DNA of 40,632 bases from assembly GCA_012521815.1 (NCBI GenBank), contig JAAYLR010000200.1, forward strand, positions 1 through 40,632. The letters are read 5' to 3'. Position numbers and translations under genes: made by a program. Below, piece after piece: positions 7,234 to 15,134 of the stretch (its first letter is position 1; each line of letters begins with the position of its first letter). The notes below the pieces were generated by a model. It had not been told where the DNA came from. It worked only from the letters and a program-made list of their open reading frames with translations, and made no database searches. The stretch comes from Acidobacteriota bacterium. GTDB taxonomy: Bacteria > Acidobacteriota > Thermoanaerobaculia > Multivoradales > JAGPDF01.

Positions 7234-9375
7234 ATGAGCCGGCCGCCGCTCGCCTTCCGGGTCTCGGGGCTCGACTGCGCGGAGGAGGTCATGCTGCTCA
7301 AGCGGGCGGTCGGACCGCTCGCCGGCGGCGAGGAACGGCTCGGCTTCGATCTGCTCGCCGGGCGGATGACGGTGCCGGCCGGCACCGATCCGGAGGCGGT
7401 GATCGCGGCGGTCGCGGCCGCCGGCCTCGCGGCCGAGCCGTGGCGGGAGCGCGCGGCCGACCACCGGGCTCCGGAGCGGCGGCTGCGCACCCTCCTCACC
7501 ACGGTGAGCGGCCTCGCCACCGGCGCGGGTTTCCTGCTCCATCTCTTCCTCGGCGGCGGCTTCGCGGCGGCGTTCGGCCACGGCGAGGGGCTGCCGCCGT
7601 GGCCGGCACGCCTCGCCTATCTCCTGGCGATCGCCGCCGGCGGCTGGTTCGTCGCCCCCCGCGCCTGGGCGGCGCTGCGCGCCCGGCGGCCGGACATGCA
7701 CCTGCTGATGACCCTCGCGGTAGCCGGCGCACTCGCCCTCGGCGACTGGTTCGAGGCCGCCACCGTCACCTTCCTCTTCGCCCTCTCCCTCGCGCTCGAG
7801 GCGTGGAGCGTGGGGCGGGCCCGCCGGGCGGTCACCTCGCTCCTCGAGCTCGCCCCGCCCACCGTGCGGCGGCGGCTCGCGGACGGCACGGAGGAGGAGA
7901 TCCCCGCCGCCGAAGCGCCCATCGGGCTCCGTTTCGTGGTGCGACCGGGGGAGCGGATCCCGCTCGACGGCGAGGTCGCCGCCGGCGAGAGCGAGGTCGA
8001 TCAGGCGCCGATCACCGGCGAGAGCGTTCCGGTGCTGAAGGCTCCGGGCGCCGAGGTCTTCGCCGGCACGATCAACGGCCGGGGGGCGCTCGAGATCGTC
8101 GCCACCCGCACCGGGGGAGACACCACCCTGGCGCGGATCCTGCGGAGCGTCGAGGAGGCCCGCTCGCGCCGCTCCCCCGCCGAGCAGTGGGTGGAGCGCT
8201 TCGCCCGCGTCTACACCCCGGCGGTCTTCGCCGCGGCGCTCACCGTCGCCGCCGCCTCGCCGCTCCTCTTCGGTCTCGCCTGGGGGGATGCGCTCTACCG
8301 CGCCCTCGTCCTCCTCGTCATCGCCTGCCCCTGCGCGCTCGTGATCTCGACCCCGGTGGCCGTGGTCGCGGCGCTCGCCGCCGCCGCACACCGCGGGGTG
8401 CTGATCAAGGGCGGGGCGCATCTGGAGGCGCCGGCCCGGCTCCGGGCGATCGCCTTCGACAAGACCGGCACGCTCACCGCCGGGCACCCGGAGGTGGTCG
8501 AGATCGTCCCCCTCTCCGGCCACGACGAGCGCGAGCTGCTCGAGCGGGCGGCGGCGCTCGAAGCCGACAGCGAGCATCCGCTGGCACGGGCGATCCGCGC
8601 CGCGGCGGCCGAGCGGGGGGTGAGCCCCGCCGCCGTGGAGCGGTTCGAGAGCCACCCCGGCAAGGGGGCGACCGGCCTTTTCGGCGGCCAGCGCTTCTGG
8701 ATCGGCTCGCACCGCTACCTCGAAGAGCGCGGGCAGGAGACCCCCGAGGTGCACGACCGGCTCGAGGCGATCGCCGCCGCCGGCCAGACCGCGGTGGTCG
8801 TCGGCAACGACGTCCACGTCTGCGGCTTCCTCGCCCTGGCCGACACCCTGCGTCCGGAGGCCCGGGAGGCGCTCGCCGGCCTCCGGGCGGCCGGCGTGCG
8901 GCAGCTCGTGATGCTCACCGGCGACCACGCCGCCACCGCCACGGCGGTGGCGGCCGAGGTGGGGCTCGACGCGGTCCGGGCCGAGCTGCTCCCGGACGAG
9001 AAGCTCGCCGCGATCGAGGCGCTCGTCCGGACCCACGGCACGGTGGCGATGGTCGGCGACGGGGTCAACGACGCTCCCGCGATGGCCCGGGCCACCCTCG
9101 GGATCGCGATGGGTACGGCCGGCACCGACGCGGCGATCGAGACCGCCGACATCGCGCTGATGGCCGACGATCTCGGCATGCTCCCCTGGCTCGTGGGGCT
9201 CTCCCGCCGCACGCTCGGCGTGATCCGCCAGAACATCGTCTTCGCGCTTGGCGTGAAGGCGGCGTTCGTGCTCCTCACCCTCCTGGGCACCGCCAGCCTC
9301 TGGGCGGCGATCGCGGCCGACACCGGCGCCTCGCTCCTCGTGGTCGCCAACGCGCTCCGCCTGCTGCGGAGCTGA
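7234..9375 (+). CDS. heavy-metal P1B-type ATPase, Zn/Cd/Pb class
   Basis: A 713-residue inner-membrane efflux ATPase. The N-terminal metal-binding domain has GLDCAEEV (residues 12-19), a Cys-Glu-Glu variant rather than GMxCxxC. The transport motif CPCALVISTP (365-374) and the late-helix DTGASLLVVANALRL are those of the Zn2+/Cd2+/Pb2+ class (ZntA/CadA), not copper. Catalytic motifs are complete: TGES (261-264, actuator), DKTGTLT with phosphorylated Asp 409, SEHPLARAI (the HP locus), TGDHAATA and GDGVNDAPAMARA. The ATG at 7234 follows GGGGAGGG. It exports divalent soft metals from the cytosol. A DUF481 outer-membrane gene follows but has its own -10-like box. Confidence 0.92.
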   Translation: MSRPPLAFRVSGLDCAEEVMLLKRAVGPLAGGEERLGFDLLAGRMTVPAGTDPEAVIAAVAAAGLAAEPWRERAADHRAPERRLRTLLTTVSGLATGAGFLLHLFLGGGFAAAFGHGEGLPPWPARLAYLLAIAAGGWFVAPRAWAALRARRPDMHLLMTLAVAGALALGDWFEAATVTFLFALSLALEAWSVGRARRAVTSLLELAPPTVRRRLADGTEEEIPAAEAPIGLRFVVRPGERIPLDGEVAAGESEVDQAPITGESVPVLKAPGAEVFAGTINGRGALEIVATRTGGDTTLARILRSVEEARSRRSPAEQWVERFARVYTPAVFAAALTVAAASPLLFGLAWGDALYRALVLLVIACPCALVISTPVAVVAALAAAAHRGVLIKGGAHLEAPARLRAIAFDKTGTLTAGHPEVVEIVPLSGHDERELLERAAALEADSEHPLARAIRAAAAERGVSPAAVERFESHPGKGATGLFGGQRFWIGSHRYLEERGQETPEVHDRLEAIAAAGQTAVVVGNDVHVCGFLALADTLRPEAREALAGLRAAGVRQLVMLTGDHAATATAVAAEVGLDAVRAELLPDEKLAAIEALVRTHGTVAMVGDGVNDAPAMARATLGIAMGTAGTDAAIETADIALMADDLGMLPWLVGLSRRTLGVIRQNIVFALGVKAAFVLLTLLGTASLWAAIAADTGASLLVVANALRLLRS

Positions 9376-9409
9376 ACGTCGCGGCGTCGCCCTCTTCACC
9401 GCGATCGGG

Positions 9410-9415
9410 TAGACT
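9410..9415 (+). promoter_or_regulatory. putative -10 box for the DUF481 gene
   Basis: TAGACT in the 99-bp gap after the ATPase gene. It would give a 5' leader of about 50 nt. The same TAGACT hexamer occurs before maeB and the CsgG-family gene. No clear -35. Confidence 0.35.
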
Positions 9416-9474
9416 CCCGCGCCGGCCCGCGTGTGCAGGGCCACTCCATCCCCGTCACGATGATGAGGAAACCG

Positions 9475-10251
9475 ATGTCGCGATACCTGTTCCTTGCCCT
9501 GCTCTCTTCTCTCCTTCTCGCGGCCCCGCTGGCCGCCGACACCCCTGCCGCCGACTGCCCGCCCTGCCCGGACGCCGCGGTCGAAGAGACACCGCCCCCG
9601 CCACCACTCTGGAGTGGCGGGCTCGGCCTCTCGCTGGTCACCACCTCGGGCAACTCCGACGTCCGGAGCTTCGGCTTCGATCTCTCCCTGAAGCGCCTCC
9701 CCGATCCGTGGGGGCTCGAAGCGGGTCTGATCGCGACCCGCGTGGACGAGGATGGCGAGCGGCGCGCCGAGCGCCTCTTCGCCCGTGCCCGGGCCGCGCG
9801 CGCGCTCACCGAGCGCTGGGAGCTCTTCGGCGGCCTCGCGGCGGAGCGGGACGAGTTCGCCGGCCTCGACCACCGCTCGCTCGTCGAGACCGGCGCGCTC
9901 TGGCACCTGCTCGCCGGCGATCGCCAGACGCTCGATCTCGACTTCGGCCTCACCTGGACCGACGAGAGCTTCGTCGCCGGCGGCAGCGAGAGCGGCTTCG
10001 GGGGCCTCGCCGGACTCGCCTGGAGCTACCGTTTCGGCGAAACCGCCACCCTCCGCGAACGCGCGCTCTGGTACCCGAACTTCGAAAGCGGCGGCGACTG
10101 GCGCCTCACCTCCGAAACCGCGCTCGAGGCGGGCCTGACCGCTCGCTGGGCGCTCAAGCTCGGGCTGCTGGTGCGCTACGACCACCACCCGGTGCCGGGC
10201 TTCGAGACGACCGACACCACGACCACGGCATCGCTCGTCTGGAAGCTCTGA
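9475..10251 (+). CDS. DUF481 (YdiY-like) outer-membrane beta-barrel protein
   Basis: A 258-residue exported protein. The signal peptide MSRYLFLALLSSLLLAAPLA ends at AADT, followed by a short Cys/Pro-rich linker (DCPPCPDAAVEE, PPPPPLW). The rest alternates in beta-hairpins beginning with GGLGLSLVTTSGNSDVRS, the characteristic opening of DUF481 proteins ('trained on T-S-G-N-T-D' pattern), and ends in the aromatic/hydrophobic strand ASLVWKL expected of an outer-membrane protein recognised by Bam. The ATG at 9475 has GAGGAA five bases upstream; an in-frame ATG at 9460 would only lengthen the n-region. E. coli YdiY is described as salt-induced; the role here is unknown. Confidence 0.85.
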   Translation: MSRYLFLALLSSLLLAAPLAADTPAADCPPCPDAAVEETPPPPPLWSGGLGLSLVTTSGNSDVRSFGFDLSLKRLPDPWGLEAGLIATRVDEDGERRAERLFARARAARALTERWELFGGLAAERDEFAGLDHRSLVETGALWHLLAGDRQTLDLDFGLTWTDESFVAGGSESGFGGLAGLAWSYRFGETATLRERALWYPNFESGGDWRLTSETALEAGLTARWALKLGLLVRYDHHPVPGFETTDTTTTASLVWKL

Positions 10252-10255
10252 CGGC

Positions 10256-11356
10256 TCAGGCGCGGTCGGGCCGCGTCTCCGGAGGCGAGGCGAGAGCGAG
10301 CGGCTGCGCGCCGGGCTCGAGGTAGAGGGTCCGGGTCGGGAAGGCGAATTCGATCCCCCGCGTCTCGAAGGCGCGGCAGAGCGCGAGGTTGATCGCCTGC
10401 TGCACGTCCATGTAGACGCCGTAGTCCGGCGACAGCACGTAGTAGACGACCTCGTACTCCAGAGAGCTCGCGCCGATGCGCAGGAGGTGGGCGCGATCGA
10501 AACGCGCGCGCTCCGTTCCCGTGACGATCTCGCGCACCAGGCCGGGGATCTCCTCGAGCCGCGCCACCGGGGTGGCGAAGGTGACTCCGAAGCCGAAGAG
10601 GATCCGCCGCTCGCTCATCCGTTTGTAGTTGCGCACCCGGCTGCCCAGCAGATCGTTGTTCGGAAAGACCAGCTGTTCGCCCGAGATGCTGCGCATCCGG
10701 GTGGTCTTCAGCCCGACCCGCTCGACCGTGCCGCTCAGGTCGCCGACCGCGATGAAGTCGCCGACGACGAACGGCTGGTCGAGGGCGATGGCGATCGAGG
10801 CGATGAGGTCGCCGAGGAAGTTCTGCGCCGCGAGCGCGACCGCGATGCCGCCCACACCGAGGCCGGCGACGAGCGCGGTGACGTCGACCCCGAGGTTGCC
10901 GAGCGCGAGCAGCACGACCAGCGACCAGAGGGCCACCCGCCCGAGGTAGGCGAGGACCTGCAGGCTCGTGGCGCGGCCGGTGGCCCCGGCCTCGGCTTCC
11001 CGCTTCGCCCGGCCGAGCATGCCGGCAATCCATCGCTCCCCCCAGAGACCGACCTGGAGGAGGGCCACCACCGCCATGATCGCGTGGACGGCGAGGACGC
11101 CCTTCGTGGGGAGGACGATCACCGAAGCGGCGAAGAAGAGCGCGAGCGCGGCGAGCACCCACCAGCGGGTGGCGCGCAGCACTTCCACCAGGACGTCGTC
11201 GACGCGGGTCACGGTCCGCGCCGCGAGGCGGCCCACGATCGCGACGAGTAGGAAACGCAGCAGCAGGAAGACTGCGAAGAGACCGCCCGCGATCGTTCCG
11301 GCGAGGATCCACGCCTCCACCGGGTTGCCCAGGATCGTCCGTTCGAACACCTCCAT
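10256..11356 (-). CDS. MscS-family small mechanosensitive channel
   Basis: A 366-residue inner-membrane channel that releases solutes on membrane tension. Four hydrophobic segments precede the pore helix GLGVGGIAVALAAQNFLGDL, followed directly by the MscS beta-domain (IALDQPFVVGDFIAVGDLSG, VERVGLKTTRMRSISGEQLV, FPNNDLLGSRVRNY). The C-terminal alpha/beta domain includes the typical GIEFAFPTRTLYLEPG. The ATG at 11356 has GAGGAGG upstream. It is the last gene of a minus-strand run (thioesterase, EamA, acetyltransferase, MscS) but has its own promoter-like element. It is convergent with the DUF481 gene with only four bases between stops. Confidence 0.92.
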   Translation of the reverse strand: MEVFERTILGNPVEAWILAGTIAGGLFAVFLLLRFLLVAIVGRLAARTVTRVDDVLVEVLRATRWWVLAALALFFAASVIVLPTKGVLAVHAIMAVVALLQVGLWGERWIAGMLGRAKREAEAGATGRATSLQVLAYLGRVALWSLVVLLALGNLGVDVTALVAGLGVGGIAVALAAQNFLGDLIASIAIALDQPFVVGDFIAVGDLSGTVERVGLKTTRMRSISGEQLVFPNNDLLGSRVRNYKRMSERRILFGFGVTFATPVARLEEIPGLVREIVTGTERARFDRAHLLRIGASSLEYEVVYYVLSPDYGVYMDVQQAINLALCRAFETRGIEFAFPTRTLYLEPGAQPLALASPPETRPDRA

Positions 11357-11381
11357 GCCTCCTCGCCTCCTCGCTGCGGCG

Positions 11382-11390
11382 AGGCTACCA
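11382..11390 (-). promoter_or_regulatory. extended -10 element for the MscS gene
   Basis: Minus strand TGG-TAGCCT. A small hairpin (CCTCGC-CGCA-GCGAGG) overlaps the predicted start of the leader before the ribosome binding site. The -10 match is 4 of 6. Confidence 0.35.
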
Positions 11391-11419
11391 GAGGGGAGAT
11401 GGTCGCGGGGCGGCAGGGC

Positions 11420-11959
11420 TCAGGCGCAGGGCGGGCGCTGGCGGGGACGCAGCTCGATTCCGCCGCGCGGCAGGACCCTGGTGTCGGCCGGCACGCTCTC
11501 CGTCACCAGCACGTGCGCGGCGACGAGCACGCGGTCGCCGATGCTCACCCCGCCGATCACCGCGGCGTAGGCGCCGAGCACCACGTCGTCGCCGAGCGTC
11601 GGCATCTCGGCGCGGCGCGCCGTCGTCGGCGCGCCGAGGGTCACCCCCTGCATGAGCAGGGCGTTCGCCCCCGCCCGCACGGCGTTGCCGACGACGATTC
11701 CCACCCCGTGGCTGATCCTGAGCCCGGGGCCGAACTCGGCCGCCGGGGCGATGTCCACCCCGGTGAGGAAGAGGTTCAGTCGCGCGATCGCCGGCCCGAA
11801 GAAGGGGATCCGCCGGCGGCGGAACCAGTGCGCGAGCCGGTGGAGGAGCACCGCCTGATAGCCGTTGTCGAAGAGGAGCGACTCGAGGACGTACCAGGGG
11901 AAGCCCCGGGCGTGGGTCTCCCGCAGGCGACGGGTGTCCGCGCGGAGGTTCCGGCTCAT
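11420..11959 (-). CDS. hexapeptide-repeat acetyltransferase, serine O-acetyltransferase-like
   Basis: A 179-residue left-handed beta-helix acyltransferase. After a helical N-terminus (YQAVLLHRLAHWF) the hexapeptide rungs begin at TGVDIAPAAEFGPGLRISHG. The His of ISHGVGIVVG is at the position of the SAT catalytic His, and the second-half motif MQGVTLGAP with GDDVVLGAYAAVIGGVSIGD completes the fold. Such short SAT-like enzymes either make O-acetylserine for cysteine or acetylate sugars in polysaccharide clusters; context does not decide. Its start is uncertain: ATG 11959 or ATG 11983, both without a Shine-Dalgarno; a TACCCT box at 11970-11975 supports a leaderless start at 11959. It lies 50 bp after the EamA gene. 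Confidence 0.83.
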   Translation of the reverse strand: MSRNLRADTRRLRETHARGFPWYVLESLLFDNGYQAVLLHRLAHWFRRRRIPFFGPAIARLNLFLTGVDIAPAAEFGPGLRISHGVGIVVGNAVRAGANALLMQGVTLGAPTTARRAEMPTLGDDVVLGAYAAVIGGVSIGDRVLVAAHVLVTESVPADTRVLPRGGIELRPRQRPPCA

Positions 11960-12009
11960 CGCGAGGGGAAGGGTAGACCGCATGGGGCCGGGGGGCAAGC
12001 CGCCCGGCC

Positions 12010-12900
12010 TCAGCTCCCGCCGACCGGAGGCGCCGGGCGCGCTCCGTCCATCACCGTCGCCACCACCCCGGCCAGCGCCAGCGCGGTGCCGAGCAGGCTC
12101 CACACGGTCACCGGTTCGCCCAGGATCACCGCTCCGAGCAGCAGCGCCACCACCGGCGAGATCGGCGTGAAGACTCCGGCCCGCAGGTTGTCCACCCAGC
12201 GATAGGCGTGGGTCATGAGCAGCTGCGCCGCGACCGAAGAGACCCCCACGATGACCAGATAGACCCAGGCGCGCAGGCTCGGGGTCCGCCACTGCCAGAG
12301 GCCCAGCGGCGCGGTGGCGAGGAGCCCGAAGAGGCTGAACGAGCCGTAGACCGCCCAGCTCCCCTCGGTCCGCCGCGCCGCCCGGATGGCGGCCACCGCC
12401 GCGCCCGAGAGCATCGCCGAGACGAACCCCACCCCTGCCCAGAATCCGAGCCGTGGCCCGCCGTTTCCCTGCAGGTGAGAGGAGACCACCAGGGCGAGGC
12501 CGCTCAGCGCCATCCCGAGCGGCAGGAGCCGGCGCCAGGTGAGCCGCTCGCCGAGGAAGAGAGTGGCGAAGAGCACCGCCCAGACGGGAGAGGAGTGGTT
12601 GAGCAGCGACGCCAGACCGACCGGCACGTGCTCGATCGCGAGGAAGTAGAGCAGCACCGCGAGGCCGCCGAAGACACCCCGGTAGAGCAGCAGGTCGAGG
12701 CGTTCGAACACGAGGGCGCGCCGCAAGAGCGAAGGCACGAGGGCCAGCGGCAGGAGCATCAGGATGAAACGCAGGAACGCCACCTCGGCCCCGGAGAGCT
12801 CGGCGGTCGCCAGCTTGGTGGCGAACGCCATCACCCCGAAGCTGATCGCCGCGAGCGTGAAGTAGAGGAAGGCCCGCCGTTCGGGGGCGCGCGCGGTCAC
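12010..12900 (-). CDS. EamA/DMT-family drug/metabolite transporter
   Basis: A 296-residue inner-membrane protein with about ten hydrophobic segments in two EamA repeats, each ending with the family pattern around LGERLTWRRLLPLGMALSGLAL and LGEPVTVWSLLGTALALAG. The N-terminal AAISFGVMAFATKLA and LRFILMLLPLAL are characteristic. It starts with GTG at 12900, eight bases after GGGAG, and 16 bp after the thioesterase stop, so the two are co-transcribed. Substrate is unknown; family members export amino acids, nucleotides or drugs. Confidence 0.9.
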   Translation of the reverse strand: MTARAPERRAFLYFTLAAISFGVMAFATKLATAELSGAEVAFLRFILMLLPLALVPSLLRRALVFERLDLLLYRGVFGGLAVLLYFLAIEHVPVGLASLLNHSSPVWAVLFATLFLGERLTWRRLLPLGMALSGLALVVSSHLQGNGGPRLGFWAGVGFVSAMLSGAAVAAIRAARRTEGSWAVYGSFSLFGLLATAPLGLWQWRTPSLRAWVYLVIVGVSSVAAQLLMTHAYRWVDNLRAGVFTPISPVVALLLGAVILGEPVTVWSLLGTALALAGVVATVMDGARPAPPVGGS

Positions 12901-12916
12901 GGAAAGGCTCCCGGTT

Positions 12917-13339
12917 TCAGCCGGCCGGCTCGACCGCCGCGGTGAGCCGCTCGCGCAGCCAGGCCGGGAGCGGCCGCTTCGCGCGGCTCTCCAGGTCGAT
13001 GCAGACCGTCACGATGCCGCCGGTGGCCCGGGCCTCCTCCTCCCCTTCGCCGCGGATGGCGAAACGGAAGGTGCAGGAGCTCTCCCCCACCCGCACGAGC
13101 CGTGCTTCGACCTCCAGCCGCGCGCCCAGGGGGAGCGTCTGCCGGAAATCGGCCTCCACGTGCACCGAGGGAAAACCGAGCCGCTCGCTCGCCATCACCT
13201 CGGCATACGGCTTGCCGGTCACGGCGGCGAAGAGCTCCTCGGAAGCCACGTGGAAGTAGTGGAGGATGCGGGGCATGTAGACGATCCCGGCGGGATCGCA
13301 CTCCCCGAAACGGACGGTGAGAGGGTGACGGCAGACCAT
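12917..13339 (-). CDS. acyl-CoA thioesterase, 4-hydroxybenzoyl-CoA thioesterase/YbgC-FadM type
   Basis: A 140-residue hotdog thioesterase. The N-terminal VRFGECDPAGIVYMPRILHYF contains the catalytic Asp of the Y/F-x-x-x-D-xxG-xVxxxxY motif of this class. FRQTLPLGARLEVEARLVRVGESS and a C-terminal KRPLPAWLRERL match FadM/YbgC proteins. It is distinct from the YciA-type enzyme at 3841. The gene leads the minus-strand operon with the EamA transporter. There is no ribosome binding site; a TACGCT box six bases upstream of the ATG suggests a leaderless start. Confidence 0.9.
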   Translation of the reverse strand: MVCRHPLTVRFGECDPAGIVYMPRILHYFHVASEELFAAVTGKPYAEVMASERLGFPSVHVEADFRQTLPLGARLEVEARLVRVGESSCTFRFAIRGEGEEEARATGGIVTVCIDLESRAKRPLPAWLRERLTAAVEPAG

Positions 13340-13345
13340 GATGCA

Positions 13346-13351
13346 AGCGTA
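13346..13351 (-). promoter_or_regulatory. -10 box adjacent to the thioesterase start codon
   Basis: TACGCT on the minus strand, six bases before the ATG at 13339, with no Shine-Dalgarno between; consistent with a leaderless transcript. No clear -35. Confidence 0.35.
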
Positions 13352-13430
13352 TCGCTCTCGCCCGGCTCCGGCCTAGACCGCGCTGGCCCGCAGCCGACCC
13401 GGACGGGACCGGGCGCGGACGCGCTCGCGG

Positions 13431-13436
13431 TATCCT
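13431..13436 (+). promoter_or_regulatory. -10 box adjacent to the membrane-protein start codon
   Basis: TATCCT nine bases before the ATG at 13446 with no purine-rich ribosome binding site; consistent with a leaderless transcript. No clear -35. Confidence 0.38.
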
Positions 13437-13445
13437 CGACCAGTC

Positions 13446-15074
13446 ATGGAGCCGATTCCACCCTCGGGCGCCTCCCGCTGGCCGCAGGCACGCCGTCGCT
13501 TCCTCCTCTGGGCCGTCTGCACCGCCGTGGTCGCCACGCCGATGCTCTTCGTGGCGCGCCCCCCGATCCTCGATCTGGCTCAGCAGCTCCACCAGATCCC
13601 GCTGCTGCAGAAGCAGCTCGGCGGCGGAGATCCCGGGCTCATGGTCACCTGGTTCGGGCCCAACAAGCTCGGCTATCTACCCCTGGGGCTCGCCTGGCTC
13701 CTCGGCGGCACAGCTTGGGCGCCGCGCCTCGCGGCGATCTTCACGGTAGCGATCTGGATCGGCGCGATCCACTGGCTCGGGACCCGTCTCCGCCGGCCCG
13801 CCGCCAACCTGATCCTGGCCTCGGCCTTCGTGCTCTCGGCGCCGTTTTACGCGGGCTTTTTCAACTTCATGTGCGGGGTCGTGGCCTTCGCCTTCTGGCT
13901 GGTGGATCTCGACCGGCCCGCAGCGACCCGACGCCCGGCCGACCTCCTGCTCTCCTCCCTGTTCGGCTCGCTGCTGCTCTACTGGAGCCATGCGATCTGG
14001 TTCGTGGTCGGGCTCTTCGTGGTCGTGAGCCTCGTGCTCCTCCGGGAGTTCAGCTGGCGGCACGCGCTCCTGCGGGCGGCGGGCATCGCACCCGTCCTCC
14101 TCCTGGCCGCCACCTGGTCGCGCTGGTTCAGCCAGACCGGCTGGCAGAGCCGCCTTCTCACGGAGCTCAGTCCGTGGGAGCGTCTCCAATCCCTGGAATT
14201 CATCGCGATCCAGCTCTTCGGTGGGGTCCGGCACCCGGTCGAAACCCTCCTCGCCCTGCTCGTCGGAGCCTGGATCGTCGGCGGGCTCCTCGTCGCCTGG
14301 CGGCGGCGCGGGCAGGGGCTCGACCTGCGCCTGCTCGCCATCGGCGCTTTCTTCTTTGCACTGCTGCTTTTCCTACCCGGAAACGTCGACGACATGGGGC
14401 TCTTCGAGCGCCGCTGGGGGCACCTCGCCGGGGCGTTCCTGGTGCTCGCCGTCCCCGCGCCGCCCGTACGTCCCCGGCTCGCCCAGGCGGTGGCGCTCAC
14501 CGCGCTGCTGGCTCTCGGCTCCACGACCCTGCGCGCCTGGCAGCTCTACCGACAGCATGAGATGTCGGGTTTCGACGAGAGCCTCGCCGCACTTCCTCGG
14601 GACAGATCGGTTGTCGGCCTCGACCTCGTGAGAGGGAGCCAGTTCCTCCGGATCGGTCCGTTCTTCCAGATGCACGCCTACACCGCTCTCGAGAAGGATG
14701 CCAGGATCGATTTCAGCTTCACTCAGCATCCGAGCTCGCTCGTGTTGCGCCGGGACCCCGCCTGGGCCCCTCCCTGGACCCCTCACCTCGAGGCCGTGCC
14801 GGAATGGGTCTGCGCCGCGGACCTCGCCTGGTTCGACTACGCCCTGCTCAACGCCACGGAGGTCCAGCGGCAGCACTTCCTCCGGTCTTTCCCGGGAGTC
14901 CGGGCCGTAGCCGGCCAGGGCCGGTGGCACCTCATCGCCATCGATCGAGAGGCTATGCGCGCCCTGCCCCCGGCGACGCGGATGTTCGCTCCGGAGGTCT
15001 ACCGGCAGGCCGACGAACAGATTCGCGTTCGCGTGGTCGGGAAGCCTCGAAGCAGCCCGCCGACACCCCCTTAG
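13446..15074 (+). CDS. polytopic membrane protein, GT-C glycosyltransferase-like topology, function unknown
   Basis: A 542-residue protein with about ten hydrophobic segments over its first 370 residues (for example FLLWAVCTAVVATPMLFVA, LILASAFVLSAPFYAGFF, AIWFVVGLFVVVSLVLL) and a hydrophilic C-terminal domain of about 170 residues. The first extramembrane loop (PPILDLAQQLHQIPLLQKQL) sits where GT-C enzymes carry an acidic motif, but here only one Asp is seen, so enzymatic assignment is not secure. The C-terminal part includes FFQMHAYTALEKDARIDF, reminiscent of periplasmic domains of such proteins. It stands alone, divergent from the thioesterase operon and 60 bp before DUF1015. A leaderless start at 13446 is suggested by TATCCT. 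Confidence 0.75.
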   Translation: MEPIPPSGASRWPQARRRFLLWAVCTAVVATPMLFVARPPILDLAQQLHQIPLLQKQLGGGDPGLMVTWFGPNKLGYLPLGLAWLLGGTAWAPRLAAIFTVAIWIGAIHWLGTRLRRPAANLILASAFVLSAPFYAGFFNFMCGVVAFAFWLVDLDRPAATRRPADLLLSSLFGSLLLYWSHAIWFVVGLFVVVSLVLLREFSWRHALLRAAGIAPVLLLAATWSRWFSQTGWQSRLLTELSPWERLQSLEFIAIQLFGGVRHPVETLLALLVGAWIVGGLLVAWRRRGQGLDLRLLAIGAFFFALLLFLPGNVDDMGLFERRWGHLAGAFLVLAVPAPPVRPRLAQAVALTALLALGSTTLRAWQLYRQHEMSGFDESLAALPRDRSVVGLDLVRGSQFLRIGPFFQMHAYTALEKDARIDFSFTQHPSSLVLRRDPAWAPPWTPHLEAVPEWVCAADLAWFDYALLNATEVQRQHFLRSFPGVRAVAGQGRWHLIAIDREAMRALPPATRMFAPEVYRQADEQIRVRVVGKPRSSPPTPP

Positions 15075-15122
15075 CCCCCCCGCCCCACCCTTCGGCGCGG
15101 GGCCCGGTCCGAAGGGCGTGGA

Positions 15123-15128
15123 TAGAAT
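15123..15128 (+). promoter_or_regulatory. -10 box adjacent to the DUF1015 start codon
   Basis: TAGAAT (5 of 6 to TATAAT) six bases before the ATG at 15135, no Shine-Dalgarno between; leaderless start for the DUF1015-serA-serC operon is likely. Confidence 0.45.
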
Positions 15129-15134
15129 CCGCCC

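Noticed and set aside
5276-7237. A 653-residue plus-strand frame antisense to ade
   Set aside because: No recognisable motif and covers a complete adenine deaminase on the opposite strand.
7063-10325. Open frames of about 1040 residues on both strands across the P-type ATPase and DUF481 genes
   Set aside because: They are Arg/Gly/Pro/Ala-rich, show no family motifs, and run through two real genes in other frames; a product of high GC at third codon positions.
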